From contig SXND01000041.1 of assembly GCA_005777235.1 (NCBI GenBank), forward strand, positions 1 to 38,069: DNA of 38,069 bases, written 5' to 3'. The notes beneath the pieces were generated by a model that worked only from the letters and a program-made list of their open reading frames with translations, ran no database searches and was not told where the DNA came from. The number at the start of each line of letters is the position of its first letter. The first letter of the stretch is position 1. This document shows, piece after piece, positions 1 through 8,758 of this stretch. The DNA is from Pseudomonadota bacterium. Lineage in GTDB: Bacteria > Tectomicrobia > Entotheonellia > Entotheonellales > Entotheonellaceae. Position numbers and translations under genes: made by a program.

Positions 1-45
1 CAACAAAGCCACGACCAGCATCGCACTCACAAGTAAGCGTTTCAT
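1..45 (-). CDS. Small secreted peptide, copy A (partial, runs off left edge)
   Basis: Only the first 15 codons are in the window, reading MKRLLVSAMLVVALL: a lysine-arginine start followed by a hydrophobic run, as in a Sec signal peptide. An AAAGGG ribosome site lies just upstream of the ATG at 45. The 33 bases at 1-33 are identical to 194-226, the same part of copy B, so these are recently duplicated paralogues lying head to tail on the minus strand about 70 bp apart. The mature part is outside the window and no function is assigned. Confidence 0.55.
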   Translation of the reverse strand, partial: MKRLLVSAMLVVALL

Positions 46-226
46 ACAGTCCCTTTGCATAAGTGATGGACGACATCGTCTCTCGGTTCTCTCGCGCCTT
101 TCGGACAGCCCCAGGTCAGTCGCCGCCGCCATCGCCATCATCGGCGACCGCGGTGCCCACGAAGCCGGTGGGCAGACCCACCCCACTGACGGTCAACAAA
201 GCCACGACCAGCATCGCACTCACAAG
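1..226. repeat. 33-bp perfect direct repeat (1-33 and 194-226)
   Basis: Positions 1-33 and 194-226 are identical and encode the shared signal-peptide core of the two tandem small peptide genes. The sequence between the copies diverges, which fits gene duplication with selection on the leader. Confidence 0.8.
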
Positions 227-238
227 CACGTGTTTCAT
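116..238 (-). CDS. Small secreted peptide, copy B (40 aa)
   Basis: A 40-codon gene starts at the ATG at 238 and stops at TGA 116-118, with a GAGGAT ribosome site 6-7 nt upstream. The product starts MKHVLVSAMLVVALL, continues with a hydrophobic stretch containing VGLPTGFVG, and ends in the acidic, glycine-rich tail ADDGDGGGD. A signal peptide ending near the AVA at residues 29-31 would leave a peptide of about 9 residues, so the gene may encode a tiny exported peptide or an uncleaved one-helix membrane peptide. The leader is shared with copy A to the left. It lies downstream of an AT-rich region with a strong hairpin (289-316). I do not recognise a family; it could be a peptide signal, a RiPP-like precursor or a membrane-stress peptide, but no maturation enzyme is visible. 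Confidence 0.55.
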   Translation of the reverse strand: MKHVLVSAMLVVALLTVSGVGLPTGFVGTAVADDGDGGGD

Positions 239-288
239 AGTTCATCCTCACAAATGATCGTCATAAGCTTTTACATAAAACACGATCA

Positions 289-316
289 AATAGTGTTTAT
301 CTTTATAAACACTATT
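289..316. promoter_or_regulatory. Perfect 12-bp inverted repeat with a 4-nt loop
   Basis: AATAGTGTTTAT (289-300) is followed by CTTT and the exact reverse complement ATAAACACTATT (305-316). It lies about 50 bp upstream of the small peptide ATG at 238, in an AT-rich stretch (about 240-480) unlike the GC-rich remainder. It may be a repressor operator, an RNA hairpin in the 5' leader or a weak terminator; it has no clear U-tract on either side. Confidence 0.55.
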
Positions 317-592
317 CAAAATTAAAATTTACACCTTCGTGCAATCGACTTTCAATTATCCTTTATATATTCACCGTTCATTGCTTTCGAGTTGTATACA
401 AAAGCAACATGTGTGCCACAATATGTATATAAAAAATAAAAAATTTAGTTGTTAATTTTCAATGTCTTACACATGCAGTGCAACAATGGGATGACATGAA
501 TCGCTAGGCAGTGCACAGACAAACATGGAGAGCCCTGTGAAGAGAACATCGCCTACGCACGAGAAAACTCTTTAAGAAACAGTATGTTAAGA

Positions 593-688
593 TCTGCCTA
601 TTTTTCAGGGCGTTCTGCCTATTTTGTAGGGCATAAGGATGGCAAAAGTGGAGGCTGGCGCGCGGTTTCTTCTGTCTATTGCTAGGGC
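593..688. promoter_or_regulatory. Three copies of a TCTGCCTATTTTnnAGGGC motif
   Basis: Copies lie at 593-611 and 614-632 (17 of 19 bases identical, 21 bp apart, two helical turns), with a degenerate third at 671-688 (TCTGTCTATTGCTAGGGC). Each has a loose dyad (GCCTA..TAGGGC). The spacing puts the first two on one face of the helix, as for cooperative protein binding. The region 251-1010 otherwise has no gene I can support. Confidence 0.45.
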
Positions 689-1010
689 ACAGTCACATGG
701 GGCGTGTGGACGAAAAGGCTATGGTGTACCTATATGACGAGAAGCGGGGCGTAGAGTTGGGCGACATCTGGGCCAGGGTGTGGATGTATGAGGGACAATA
801 TGGACCTAGAGTGGGCTGTGGCGACGCGAGGTCGGATGGCAGGTTGACGCAGATGTCAGCGGCACGCAAGCGCTGCAAGACATCTCTGGGACGGCATAGG
901 GAGGTGGAGGGAGCACGGCACGGCGCACGCGGCCTGGAGAGACGCGACGAGGCACAGGCGCCTCGAGCGCACTCAGGCGCCTCGCGTCACCACAGAGCGT
1001 GAGGAACGGT

Positions 1011-2402
1011 TTACTCCAAAGGCGAGAGCGGGCGGATATGGAGCAGATCCAATTTCGTGAGTAAGGTGTTGCGATGAATCCCCAAACGCTTCGCGGTTTC
1101 TGTCTGATTCCACCCACACTGATCAAGCGTTTGCAGGATATAGTGGCGCTCAAACTCGGCTCGCGCCTGCCGGAGGTCCGCGCCAGTGGCCAGGATATCT
1201 TCGGCCATTTGGCTACGCACCGATTGCAGGTCGAGTGGCATATCTTCGGCCTCGAGCACGCGGTGACGGCTGATGGCGACGAGGCGTCCAATAATGTTTT
1301 CGAGTTCCCGCACGTTGCCTGGCCAGTGATAATGCGTCAGGATCGTCAGGGCTTCCGGCGTCAGTCCTTGCACCTGGCGACCGAAGGCTTTGTTATACTT
1401 GACGAGAAAATGCTGGGCGAGCAGGGGGATATCTTCACGGCGCTCGCGTAAGGGAGGCACGTGGATCGGCACAACATTGAGACGGTAAAAGAGGTCATCG
1501 CGGAACGTGCGTTCCGCCACCATCTGCCGGAGATCCTGATTCGAGGCGGCGACAATACGTACATCGACTCGAATCGTTTTGCTGCCCCCGACGCGCTCAA
1601 ATTCCCGTTCTTGGATCACCCGTAACAGCTTGGCTTGGAGATCGACCCGTAAACTCCCCACCTCATCGAGAAACAGCGTCCCCGTATGGGCGAGCTCAAA
1701 TTTGCCACGATGCATCTCCACGGCGCCGGTGAAAGCCCCGCGCTCGTGTCCAAAGAGTTCGCTCTCGACGAGATGTTCCGAGATGGCCGCACAGTTGACG
1801 GCCACGAACGGGTTGGCACGTCGCTGGCTTTGCTGATGAATAGCCCGCGCAATCAATTCTTTGCCGACTCCGCTTTCCCCGTTCACGAGTACCGTGGCAT
1901 TCGTATCGGCCACGCGGGTGACGAGGTCATAAATCTGGCGCATCTTCGCACTGCGGCCCACCACATTACCCATCTCATGACGGCTATCGACTTCGGCACG
2001 TAGGTACAGCACCTCACGGAGCAAACTCTGATGTTCCATGGTACGGCGTAACAACGACAGGATGTCGTCGATTTCAAAAGGCTTGACGATATAGTCGTAC
2101 GCACCGAGTTTGATGGCGTCAACGGCGATACGCATATTCCGGTCGGCGGTGATCATGATGACGTCAATATTCTCATCCAGCACTTTGATGCGGCGTAACA
2201 CTTCTAACCCATCAATACCTGGCAAGCGCACATCCAGCAGGGCCATGTGGACATCCTCACGACGCAGCAGCTCCAAGCCCGCCTCACCCGTCTCTGCTGT
2301 GTAGACCTGGAATTCGTCCTCGAGCAACACCATGTAGGATTCTAAAAGGCTTGTATCGTCATCGATAATGAGCACCCGTGGCAGCGCCCCGCTTTCTATC
2401 AT
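1011..2402 (-). CDS. Sigma-54-dependent NtrC-family response regulator
   Basis: A 463-aa transcription activator with the full NtrC layout. An N-terminal receiver (about 8-122) has acidic residues D14-D16, phospho-acceptor D57 in LLDVRLPG, and K107 in VKPF. The AAA+ domain has Walker A GESGVGKE and the GAFTGA loop that contacts sigma-54. The C-terminal Fis-type helix-turn-helix contains NQTETAKRLGIHRNTL. The ATG at 2402 is chosen over an in-frame start 37 codons earlier because GGAAAGGAAGAGGGG sits directly before it and the receiver fold starts right after. It is divergent from the hybrid kinase at 2905, with a 502-bp intergenic region, and is the likely partner of one or both kinases to the right. 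Target promoters are unknown; I found no convincing -24/-12 site in the window. Confidence 0.92.
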   Translation of the reverse strand: MIESGALPRVLIIDDDTSLLESYMVLLEDEFQVYTAETGEAGLELLRREDVHMALLDVRLPGIDGLEVLRRIKVLDENIDVIMITADRNMRIAVDAIKLGAYDYIVKPFEIDDILSLLRRTMEHQSLLREVLYLRAEVDSRHEMGNVVGRSAKMRQIYDLVTRVADTNATVLVNGESGVGKELIARAIHQQSQRRANPFVAVNCAAISEHLVESELFGHERGAFTGAVEMHRGKFELAHTGTLFLDEVGSLRVDLQAKLLRVIQEREFERVGGSKTIRVDVRIVAASNQDLRQMVAERTFRDDLFYRLNVVPIHVPPLRERREDIPLLAQHFLVKYNKAFGRQVQGLTPEALTILTHYHWPGNVRELENIIGRLVAISRHRVLEAEDMPLDLQSVRSQMAEDILATGADLRQARAEFERHYILQTLDQCGWNQTETAKRLGIHRNTLLTKLDLLHIRPLSPLE

Positions 2403-2904
2403 ACCCCTCTTCCTTTCCACCGCATCACTGTGGGTGCCCCGCCCTGGCCGCTCTGATGGCGCGCGTACCCTCCGGATACGATTTCTTGTAACATAGGAAG
2501 GCCCCAAGCACAATCCTAGGGAAATACCCTACACACCCCTCGTGCCGAGACAGGCGGCACGGGACGGAATAGAGTAGAAGAGCTGACCGTGTAAACCCTG
2601 GGGTTCCCGTTCCAGGTATGTTATTGTTGCCCCCAGCGGCTGCACGGCGAGCCTGCTGGAGCGACAGGGTCGGCACAGCGTCTCGTCTTACCCCACCGGC
2701 CCGCGCGTGGAACCACACGGGGGCGAGAGCAGGCGTGGGACGGTGTGCGCAGCGCAGGTACCGTTTCACTGGGATCAAGAGCCGCAGGAGGGGTGACCGG
2801 CCGGCCACTCCTACAATGCCGAGGGGCCGAGAGAGAAGCGACCGAGATAGGCTCTAAACCAGAGAGCTGCAAGAACGCGTGTTGGTCTGTGTGGCTGTGG
2901 GGGG
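2403..2904. promoter_or_regulatory. Divergent intergenic region between regulator and kinase
   Basis: These 502 bases hold no ORF I can support and must contain the promoters of both divergent signalling genes. I see no clear sigma-70 or sigma-54 promoter and no strong hairpin. Confidence 0.35.
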
Positions 2905-5900
2905 ATGTCCATGCCCAGTATCACCTCTGCTACGACGTGGTGTCTTCTCCTCCTGGCTGGTTGTGCGAGCAACGTGGTGCACGTACCCCTGGCAGGAGTG
3001 GGAGTGCTGTTTTTCGGCAGTATCGCTGTCTGGCTCGTCGTGCGGTACTATGGCCCATGGTGGGGGTGCGCAGCGAGTCTCATCGCCGGCGTCTACCCTT
3101 TCATGCTCGGACATCAGCCCTATGACCTGCTGCTGGCGGCTGCAGAAGTGCTGATCGTCGGCCTCGCATGGCAGCGGGGGCGGCGCAGCTTCCTCGTGCT
3201 TGACAGTCTGTTCTGGCTGTGCCTCGGGATGCCCTATATGTGGGGCCTCTCGACGCTCTTCCTGCAGCTGGATGTCGCGGTGACCCAAGTCCGCGTGCTC
3301 CTGTATGGCCTCCATGGGGTAGCGAATGCGGCTGTCGCCTGCGTGTTGATGCACCATCTCCCGCTGCAGCGCTGGACGCAGCACAAGCCCGACACCAGCA
3401 CGATCTCCTTACAACAGAGTGTTATGCATCTCCTCATGGCCTTTGTGTTATTTCCCTCCTTACTCCGTATAGCGCTCCATGGTCATCAGCTGATGACCCA
3501 TGCGCAGCCTATGGCATTCACGGAAGCGCAGCTCCTCAGTTTTTATCACCAACACCTCTTGCTCACGTTGGGGCTCGTGGCGTTGTCCTGTCTGCTCGCT
3601 GTCGTCCTCAGTCGCCACATCACGGCTCCCTTGGCGCGTCTTGCCGAGAGCACCACGGATCTGCCCGCCAAACTCCTGCACCACCAGGCGATGAACTGGC
3701 CGTCGAGTCGGGTGACCGACGTCGAGGCGCTCGCAGGCAATTTTCGCTCGATGATCACGGTCTTAGAGCAAGGGGTGGCAGAGATTCAACACGCCAACAG
3801 CACGCTCGAGTTGCGCGTGCAGGAGCGTACTCGCGCCCTAGTGGAAGCCAACACACGCTTGGTCCAGGAGGTACAACAACACACCCAGACGGGAGACCTT
3901 CTGGTAGAACGCACGCAGCACCTGGAAGTGATTCAGACCGTCACGGGAGAAATCACGCGCGAGTTAGATCTGACGACGCTCCTCCAAATCATTACACGCC
4001 GGGCTGTGGAGCTCGTGCATGGGACATCAGGAGCGACCTATCTCTGGGACATGGCCACCGAGATGTTGATTCCACGTGCCTGGTATGGCCTTGGCGATTG
4101 GATGGAAGCGGTCCGCGTACCCCTCGGCGAAGGCGTGACGGGGATGGTGGCGCAACGCCGGGTCGGGATGATGGTGAATGATGAGCAGGGATTGTCCACG
4201 GCAGGGCCCTTGTTTGCCATTCTCGCGGAGCCCTTACTCTATCGCGACTGCCTCTTGGGGGTGCTCACCATGAATAATGAACGGACAGGCCGGGTGTTTG
4301 GCCCCGCCGAGCGTGATCTGCTCGTCTTGTTCGCCGCGCAGGCCGCTATTGCCATTGAAAACGCTCGGCTCTATGAAGCCCTGGAAACCCGTTTTGCTCG
4401 TCTGCGTACGCTGAGCCGTCTGAATCAGTTGATTTCTTCCTCGCTTGATATTGGCCAGGTTTTGAGCGAGATTGCGCAGGCGGCTGCGACGCTTATGGGG
4501 GCACAGACGGTCAGCTTCTGGATTGTCGATGCGGCGGCGCAGACACTGCATCGACGCTCCTCATCCGACGTGCGCTCGGGCTCGGGCTCCGACTTTCCCA
4601 CGACCACGGTGGCGTTTGGCGAGGGCGGGGTGGGCTGGGTGGCCTTACGGCGACGTCCCCTCCATGTCCCCGATGTGGCGAGTGATGCCCGCTTTATCGA
4701 GCATGCCTGTTTCGCGAAACATGAGCTCACGAGTTTCTTGGCGCTGCCGATTCTCCTCGATGGGACACTCTTAGCCGTCTTGGCGCTGACTGGGCGCCAG
4801 CCTTTCCAATTTGCCCCGGAAAATCAAGGACTCCTGGAGAGTCTAGTGGCGCAAGCCGCCGTCGCCATGCGCAATGCTGCTCTCTATACGGCCGAAGCCG
4901 CGGCCAGGGATGCTGCGGAAGCGGCGACGCGTGCAAAGAGCGAATTTCTGGCCAATATCAGTCATGAAATCCGTACCCCCATGAATGGGATTATCGGGAT
5001 GACCGACTTGCTCCTCGATACGCCACTCACGTCTGACCAGACAGAGTATCTCGGCCTCGTGAAAACTTCCGCACTGTCGTTACTACAAATCCTCAACGAT
5101 CTGCTGGATTTTGCCAAGATCGAAGCCGGGAAGCTGATCCTGGAGCCCCTCCTCTTTTCCCTGCGGGAAAATCTCGGTTTCATGATCAAAACGCTGGCTC
5201 CGTTGCAGCCTGAGGGCGTGGAATTGCTCTATTACATCCATCCAGATGTCCCAGACCTGTTGGTAGGGGATATCACACGTTGGCGCCAAGTGTTAGTGAA
5301 TTTAGTCGGCAATGCCTTCAAATTTACGGCGGCAGGGGAAGTCGTCGTGGAAATCACCCGCGACCAGTCTCCTGGGGGTTCTCGGCGTGCTCCGCCAGAA
5401 GATGACGCGCTGACGCTGTTCGTCCACTGTACCGTACGCGATACCGGTATTGGCATTGCCCCTGACAAGCAACGCCTGATTTTTGAGTCCTTTACCCAGG
5501 CGGATAGTTCGACCACACGGCAGTATGGCGGTACCGGGCTGGGGCTCGCCATTTGCCAGCAACTCGTCACCTTGCTCGGAGGCGAGATCTGGTTAGAGAG
5601 TACGCTAGGAGAAGGCAGTACGTTCCATTTCACCGCATGTTCTACCTTGCCGGACACCGCGGAGTTGACCATGGAGACCATGATCCTCCCCCCCGTGTCT
5701 CCCAACACGGTCTTAATCGTGGATGATAATGCCACCCAACGACGGCTGCTCACGGCGCTCCTCAGCGAGTGGGGCTTACAGCCCACAGCGGTGGGCAGCG
5801 TCCACGAAGCCCGCAGCATGTTACAGCAGGCCCAAGAGGCCATGCAGCCTTTCGCCGTGGTCTTGCTGGATACCACCCTGCCAGGGACGGAGAGCTGGCA

Positions 5901-6108
5901 ACTCGCTGAAGAGGTGCTGGCCTCTCCCACCTGTGCCAGGGGCCTGATCCTGTGCCTCAGTGCCGCCACGCCAACCGCCTCCTCCGCACACTGGCGGGAT
6001 CTGCCGCAAGTCACGCGGGTGATGAAGCCTCTGACACCTGCTGAGGTGTGGAGTGCGCTCCTCATGATGCTGACGCCCGCGGATGCCCCCACGCTCGTCA
6101 GAGCGTAG
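2905..6108 (+). CDS. Membrane hybrid histidine kinase with two GAF domains
   Basis: A 1067-aa protein. Residues 1-250 hold several hydrophobic segments (membrane sensor module), ending in a HAMP-like stretch ([13 protein letters not shown]) and a coiled coil near 290-340. Two GAF domains follow (about 345-500 and 510-650). The HisKA dimerisation domain carries the phospho-accepting H687 in [14 protein letters not shown]. The ATPase domain has an N box (NLVGNAFKF), G1 (DTGIGIAP) and G2 (GGTGLGLAI). A C-terminal receiver has acidic VDDN, phospho-acceptor D989 (VLLDTTLPG) and K in MKPLTP. The ATG at 2905 follows a GGGGGG ribosome site; an in-frame ATG lies two codons later. Being hybrid, it may pass phosphate through an HPt protein elsewhere, or act with the neighbouring NtrC-type regulator. 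The ligand is unknown. Confidence 0.9.
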   Translation: MSMPSITSATTWCLLLLAGCASNVVHVPLAGVGVLFFGSIAVWLVVRYYGPWWGCAASLIAGVYPFMLGHQPYDLLLAAAEVLIVGLAWQRGRRSFLVLDSLFWLCLGMPYMWGLSTLFLQLDVAVTQVRVLLYGLHGVANAAVACVLMHHLPLQRWTQHKPDTSTISLQQSVMHLLMAFVLFPSLLRIALHGHQLMTHAQPMAFTEAQLLSFYHQHLLLTLGLVALSCLLAVVLSRHITAPLARLAESTTDLPAKLLHHQAMNWPSSRVTDVEALAGNFRSMITVLEQGVAEIQHANSTLELRVQERTRALVEANTRLVQEVQQHTQTGDLLVERTQHLEVIQTVTGEITRELDLTTLLQIITRRAVELVHGTSGATYLWDMATEMLIPRAWYGLGDWMEAVRVPLGEGVTGMVAQRRVGMMVNDEQGLSTAGPLFAILAEPLLYRDCLLGVLTMNNERTGRVFGPAERDLLVLFAAQAAIAIENARLYEALETRFARLRTLSRLNQLISSSLDIGQVLSEIAQAAATLMGAQTVSFWIVDAAAQTLHRRSSSDVRSGSGSDFPTTTVAFGEGGVGWVALRRRPLHVPDVASDARFIEHACFAKHELTSFLALPILLDGTLLAVLALTGRQPFQFAPENQGLLESLVAQAAVAMRNAALYTAEAAARDAAEAATRAKSEFLANISHEIRTPMNGIIGMTDLLLDTPLTSDQTEYLGLVKTSALSLLQILNDLLDFAKIEAGKLILEPLLFSLRENLGFMIKTLAPLQPEGVELLYYIHPDVPDLLVGDITRWRQVLVNLVGNAFKFTAAGEVVVEITRDQSPGGSRRAPPEDDALTLFVHCTVRDTGIGIAPDKQRLIFESFTQADSSTTRQYGGTGLGLAICQQLVTLLGGEIWLESTLGEGSTFHFTACSTLPDTAELTMETMILPPVSPNTVLIVDDNATQRRLLTALLSEWGLQPTAVGSVHEARSMLQQAQEAMQPFAVVLLDTTLPGTESWQLAEEVLASPTCARGLILCLSAATPTASSAHWRDLPQVTRVMKPLTPAEVWSALLMMLTPADAPTLVRA

Positions 6109-6237
6109 CCAGGGAGGACGTTGCATTCTCCAGACATGCACGTTATGCTTGTACACGTCACATGACATGAAAGGAGAGAAGGCCGTATGCCCCTGGTGAC
6201 CCACGTCTGTCGCAGGCGTTGATCAAGGAGAAAAGTG

Positions 6238-7899
6238 ATGGCCAGAGGAAAGCGGCTAGGGCAACAGACGTTACGGTACAAAGCTGCGATCATTTTTATT
6301 CTCACTTCTCTCATACCCCTTCTACTTTTTCTCTTCGTCTTGGATCGGAAGCATCTCATTGAAGAGACAGACGCAGCGCTCTCTCTGGGCCTGAGTGTCT
6401 GTATAGCTATTGTCGGCTTTCTCCTGTTTTTGCGTACCGTACGTCAGCTCAGTCAGCTCGCACATGATGTCGTGCGGTTGCAACAGGGCGCTATGCACAC
6501 CTTAGATACGCCACAGGAGGCGCATGACTTTGCGGAAATGGCACTCATCACTGAGTCATTTCACAAAATTCTGTCCGAACTGAAAGTCAATACCAGCGAA
6601 CTGGCAAGTTTGGTCTATAAGCTCTCCACGTTAAGCGACGTAACGGATCTCGTCTCGCGTGTCCCGGACATCAGGGAAGTCCTCCACCTGGTACTGCACC
6701 GCGCCATGACCGCCGTCCAATCCCAAATTGGTTCCATCATGCTGCTCGATGCCCCGACACAGATCCTCCGCATTGCCGCCGCCGAGGGCTTAGATGAGAC
6801 GGTGGTCGCAGGGACGACTGTCCGCGTCGGCGAAGGCATCGCGGGCAAAGTGATGCAGACCGGGGAGCCTATGCTGGTGGAAGACGTGGAGCAGGACGAA
6901 CGTGTCCAGAAAGTGAATGATCCCAAGTACGACGCCTCTTCTTTTATCTGTATGCCTCTGCGTGCGCAGGATCGTATTATTGGGGTCTTAAACCTCTCGA
7001 AGAAAAGTGGCCAGCGCGCCTTTAGTACATTCGATATGAAATTTTTGTCGACGTTGCTTGGGCACATCGGTTTTGCGGTGGAAAATGCGCGCTTGCTGGA
7101 AGACGCCAAAGAGGCAGCGCTAGCCTTGCGTCATGTGGTGCATGAAAAGAGTTCGCAACTGGAATTAGCCCAGTATCAATTGCAGCAGTCGAACACATTC
7201 ACCGCGCAACATCACCTGATGACGCGGATGGCGCATGTCTTGCGTCCTCCACTCACCAAGGCCTTGCGCTACGCCCAGCTGCTCATGACCAAGGTCGAAG
7301 ATCGGCAGATGCACGAAGTCAGCCGGCGGATGCTCTACGAAACACAGCGGGCCACAGATACCCTCCACCACTTTCTGACCTTTGGGGAACCTCCGCCCCT
7401 GCACAAGCGTCCCGAGCAGCTCAATGCTGTCTTAGGCGAGGCGTTAAAACGGAAATCCTACGATCTGCGGATGGGAAAAATTACTGTCCAGGCGGAATAC
7501 GACGAAGAGCTGCCGCCAATACCACTCGATGTGCCACAAATCCAACAAGCCTTTATGCACATTCTGACGAATGCGTGTCAAGCGATGGCCGCTTACGGCC
7601 CAACGCGCGTCTTGCATCTGCGGACTACGCAGCACGAGACAGGCCAGCGGGTCGACATTGTCGATACGGGGTCAGGTATTACGGGCGAACATATGCCGCA
7701 CATTTTTACCCCCTTTTTTACCACGAAAGATCGTGCGAAGGCTATGGGCCTCGGGCTCAGCATTGCCCGCACGATCATCCGTGCGCATCAGGGCACCCTG
7801 TCCGTATACAGTGAGGGCGGTAGGGGCGTCACGGTCGTCGTCGAACTCCGCAGCGCCGAGATGGCAGAGCAGGAGCCCAGCGCCTTGCCGAATGCTTAG
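6238..7899 (+). CDS. NtrB-like GAF sensor histidine kinase with atypical H-box
   Basis: A 553-aa kinase. Two N-terminal membrane helices (about 18-35 and 48-65) with almost no loop between them suggest sensing in the membrane or cytoplasm. A GAF domain spans roughly 140-290. The dimerisation helix has H333 in MAHVLRPPLTKAL, where the usual acidic residue after His (HE or HN) is valine. The ATPase domain is NtrB/PAS-kinase-like: N box ILTNACQAM, G1 DTGSGI, F box FTPFFTTK, G2 MGLGLSIART. The ATG at 6238 is preferred to the GTG at 6235 because AAGGAG (6225-6230) is then 7 nt away. It lies 129 nt after the hybrid kinase on the same strand, so the two are probably co-transcribed. The E-to-V change could weaken kinase relative to phosphatase activity (inference). 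Confidence 0.88.
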   Translation: MARGKRLGQQTLRYKAAIIFILTSLIPLLLFLFVLDRKHLIEETDAALSLGLSVCIAIVGFLLFLRTVRQLSQLAHDVVRLQQGAMHTLDTPQEAHDFAEMALITESFHKILSELKVNTSELASLVYKLSTLSDVTDLVSRVPDIREVLHLVLHRAMTAVQSQIGSIMLLDAPTQILRIAAAEGLDETVVAGTTVRVGEGIAGKVMQTGEPMLVEDVEQDERVQKVNDPKYDASSFICMPLRAQDRIIGVLNLSKKSGQRAFSTFDMKFLSTLLGHIGFAVENARLLEDAKEAALALRHVVHEKSSQLELAQYQLQQSNTFTAQHHLMTRMAHVLRPPLTKALRYAQLLMTKVEDRQMHEVSRRMLYETQRATDTLHHFLTFGEPPPLHKRPEQLNAVLGEALKRKSYDLRMGKITVQAEYDEELPPIPLDVPQIQQAFMHILTNACQAMAAYGPTRVLHLRTTQHETGQRVDIVDTGSGITGEHMPHIFTPFFTTKDRAKAMGLGLSIARTIIRAHQGTLSVYSEGGRGVTVVVELRSAEMAEQEPSALPNA

Positions 7900-8070
7900 C
7901 GTCTCTGGACGTGTGGCATCTGTGGGGCACCCCACCAACGGGACGCCAACGCTGCCACGCATCTTTTCCGAGAAGGGGCATCTGCTCATGGGAGAGACCC
8001 TGTCAGCCTGGCTGCGGCCAGCGTGGGTTGTTGAGCCCAGTATCCCCCGCATGGAGGTGTGGGGCGCATG

Positions 8071-8637
8071 TTACTGTCCGACCGGTGTACTACGATTGGC
8101 CTGGCTACTGTCGCCTCCAGCGCTAGGGCGTACAACTTCCGCATCGGTACGCTGGGGCCGTTGCCGACTGAGGTAAGCGCGCAGCGACTGTTGCATGGCA
8201 GGAGCCTCTTGTAACAGTTCGGTGATGGGTTTCAAGGCCAACGCTTGCTCGATCTTCTCCAGCGCTTCCTGATGTTGTCCCTGCCGTACTAACACGGCGC
8301 CCCACTGATAATAGGCTTCCGCATTCGTCGGATCGCGGTCCAAGACGTTTTGGCACTGCACAATGGCTTCGGCGGGTTTATTACTGTACGACAAGGCCGC
8401 GGCCCAATTGAGGCGCGCTTTGAGATGCCCTGGATCTGCCGCGGCGACACGCGCAAAATGCCGCGCGGCTTCGGGGTAGCGTTGCGCCTTGAAAGCGAGG
8501 CGGCCATCCTGATAGACGCTTTCGAGCCCCGGGGTGTTGGGGAGCAGCGTGGTCTGAGGTATCTGCTGACTACTACAGGCGACCAGGAACCCCGCGATGC
8601 CTATGGACCACCCGACGCGTTGCCAGATCGTTGTCAT
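8071..8637 (-). CDS. TPR-repeat lipoprotein
   Basis: A 188-aa lipoprotein. The N-terminal signal ends in the lipobox LVAC with lipidated Cys21, followed by SSQQ, which fits outer-membrane sorting. Residues about 45-150 form tetratricopeptide repeats (for example YPEAARHFARVAAADPG and NAEAYYQWGAVLVRQGQ). The C-terminal tail is polar and proline/serine rich. The ATG at 8637 is chosen over upstream frame extension because GAGGGAG lies 6 nt before it and the signal peptide starts there. TPR lipoproteins usually scaffold envelope or secretion complexes (a PilF-like role is conceivable given the pilin genes nearby, but this is not shown). It converges with the kinase gene ending at 7899; the 171 bp between them show no obvious terminator. 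Confidence 0.82.
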   Translation of the reverse strand: MTTIWQRVGWSIGIAGFLVACSSQQIPQTTLLPNTPGLESVYQDGRLAFKAQRYPEAARHFARVAAADPGHLKARLNWAAALSYSNKPAEAIVQCQNVLDRDPTNAEAYYQWGAVLVRQGQHQEALEKIEQALALKPITELLQEAPAMQQSLRAYLSRQRPQRTDAEVVRPSAGGDSSQANRSTPVGQ

Positions 8638-8758
8638 GCAAGCTCCCTCAGCTGTTGTGTTGCCGGAACGGAGGCGTACTCCGCTCCCCTGTGTCCACAG
8701 GTCGTAGCAGGTCATCTCTAGGGGCATACCCTGTTGGGGGATGCGCCTGCCCAAGAGG

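Noticed and set aside
63..257. 64-aa plus-strand frame
   Set aside because: It is antisense to the small peptide gene, which has a signal peptide, ribosome site and a paralogous neighbour.
679..1002. 107-aa frame on the plus strand
   Set aside because: Odd basic composition, poor ribosome site and no recognisable motif; the region looks intergenic, though MVYLYDEKRGVELGD at 721 is mildly protein-like.
2403..2904. Sigma-54 promoter for the divergent signalling genes
   Set aside because: No stretch fits the GG/GC -24/-12 pattern with correct spacing on either strand.
5232..6359. 375-aa minus-strand frame
   Set aside because: Shadow of the hybrid kinase; the plus-strand frame carries all kinase motifs.
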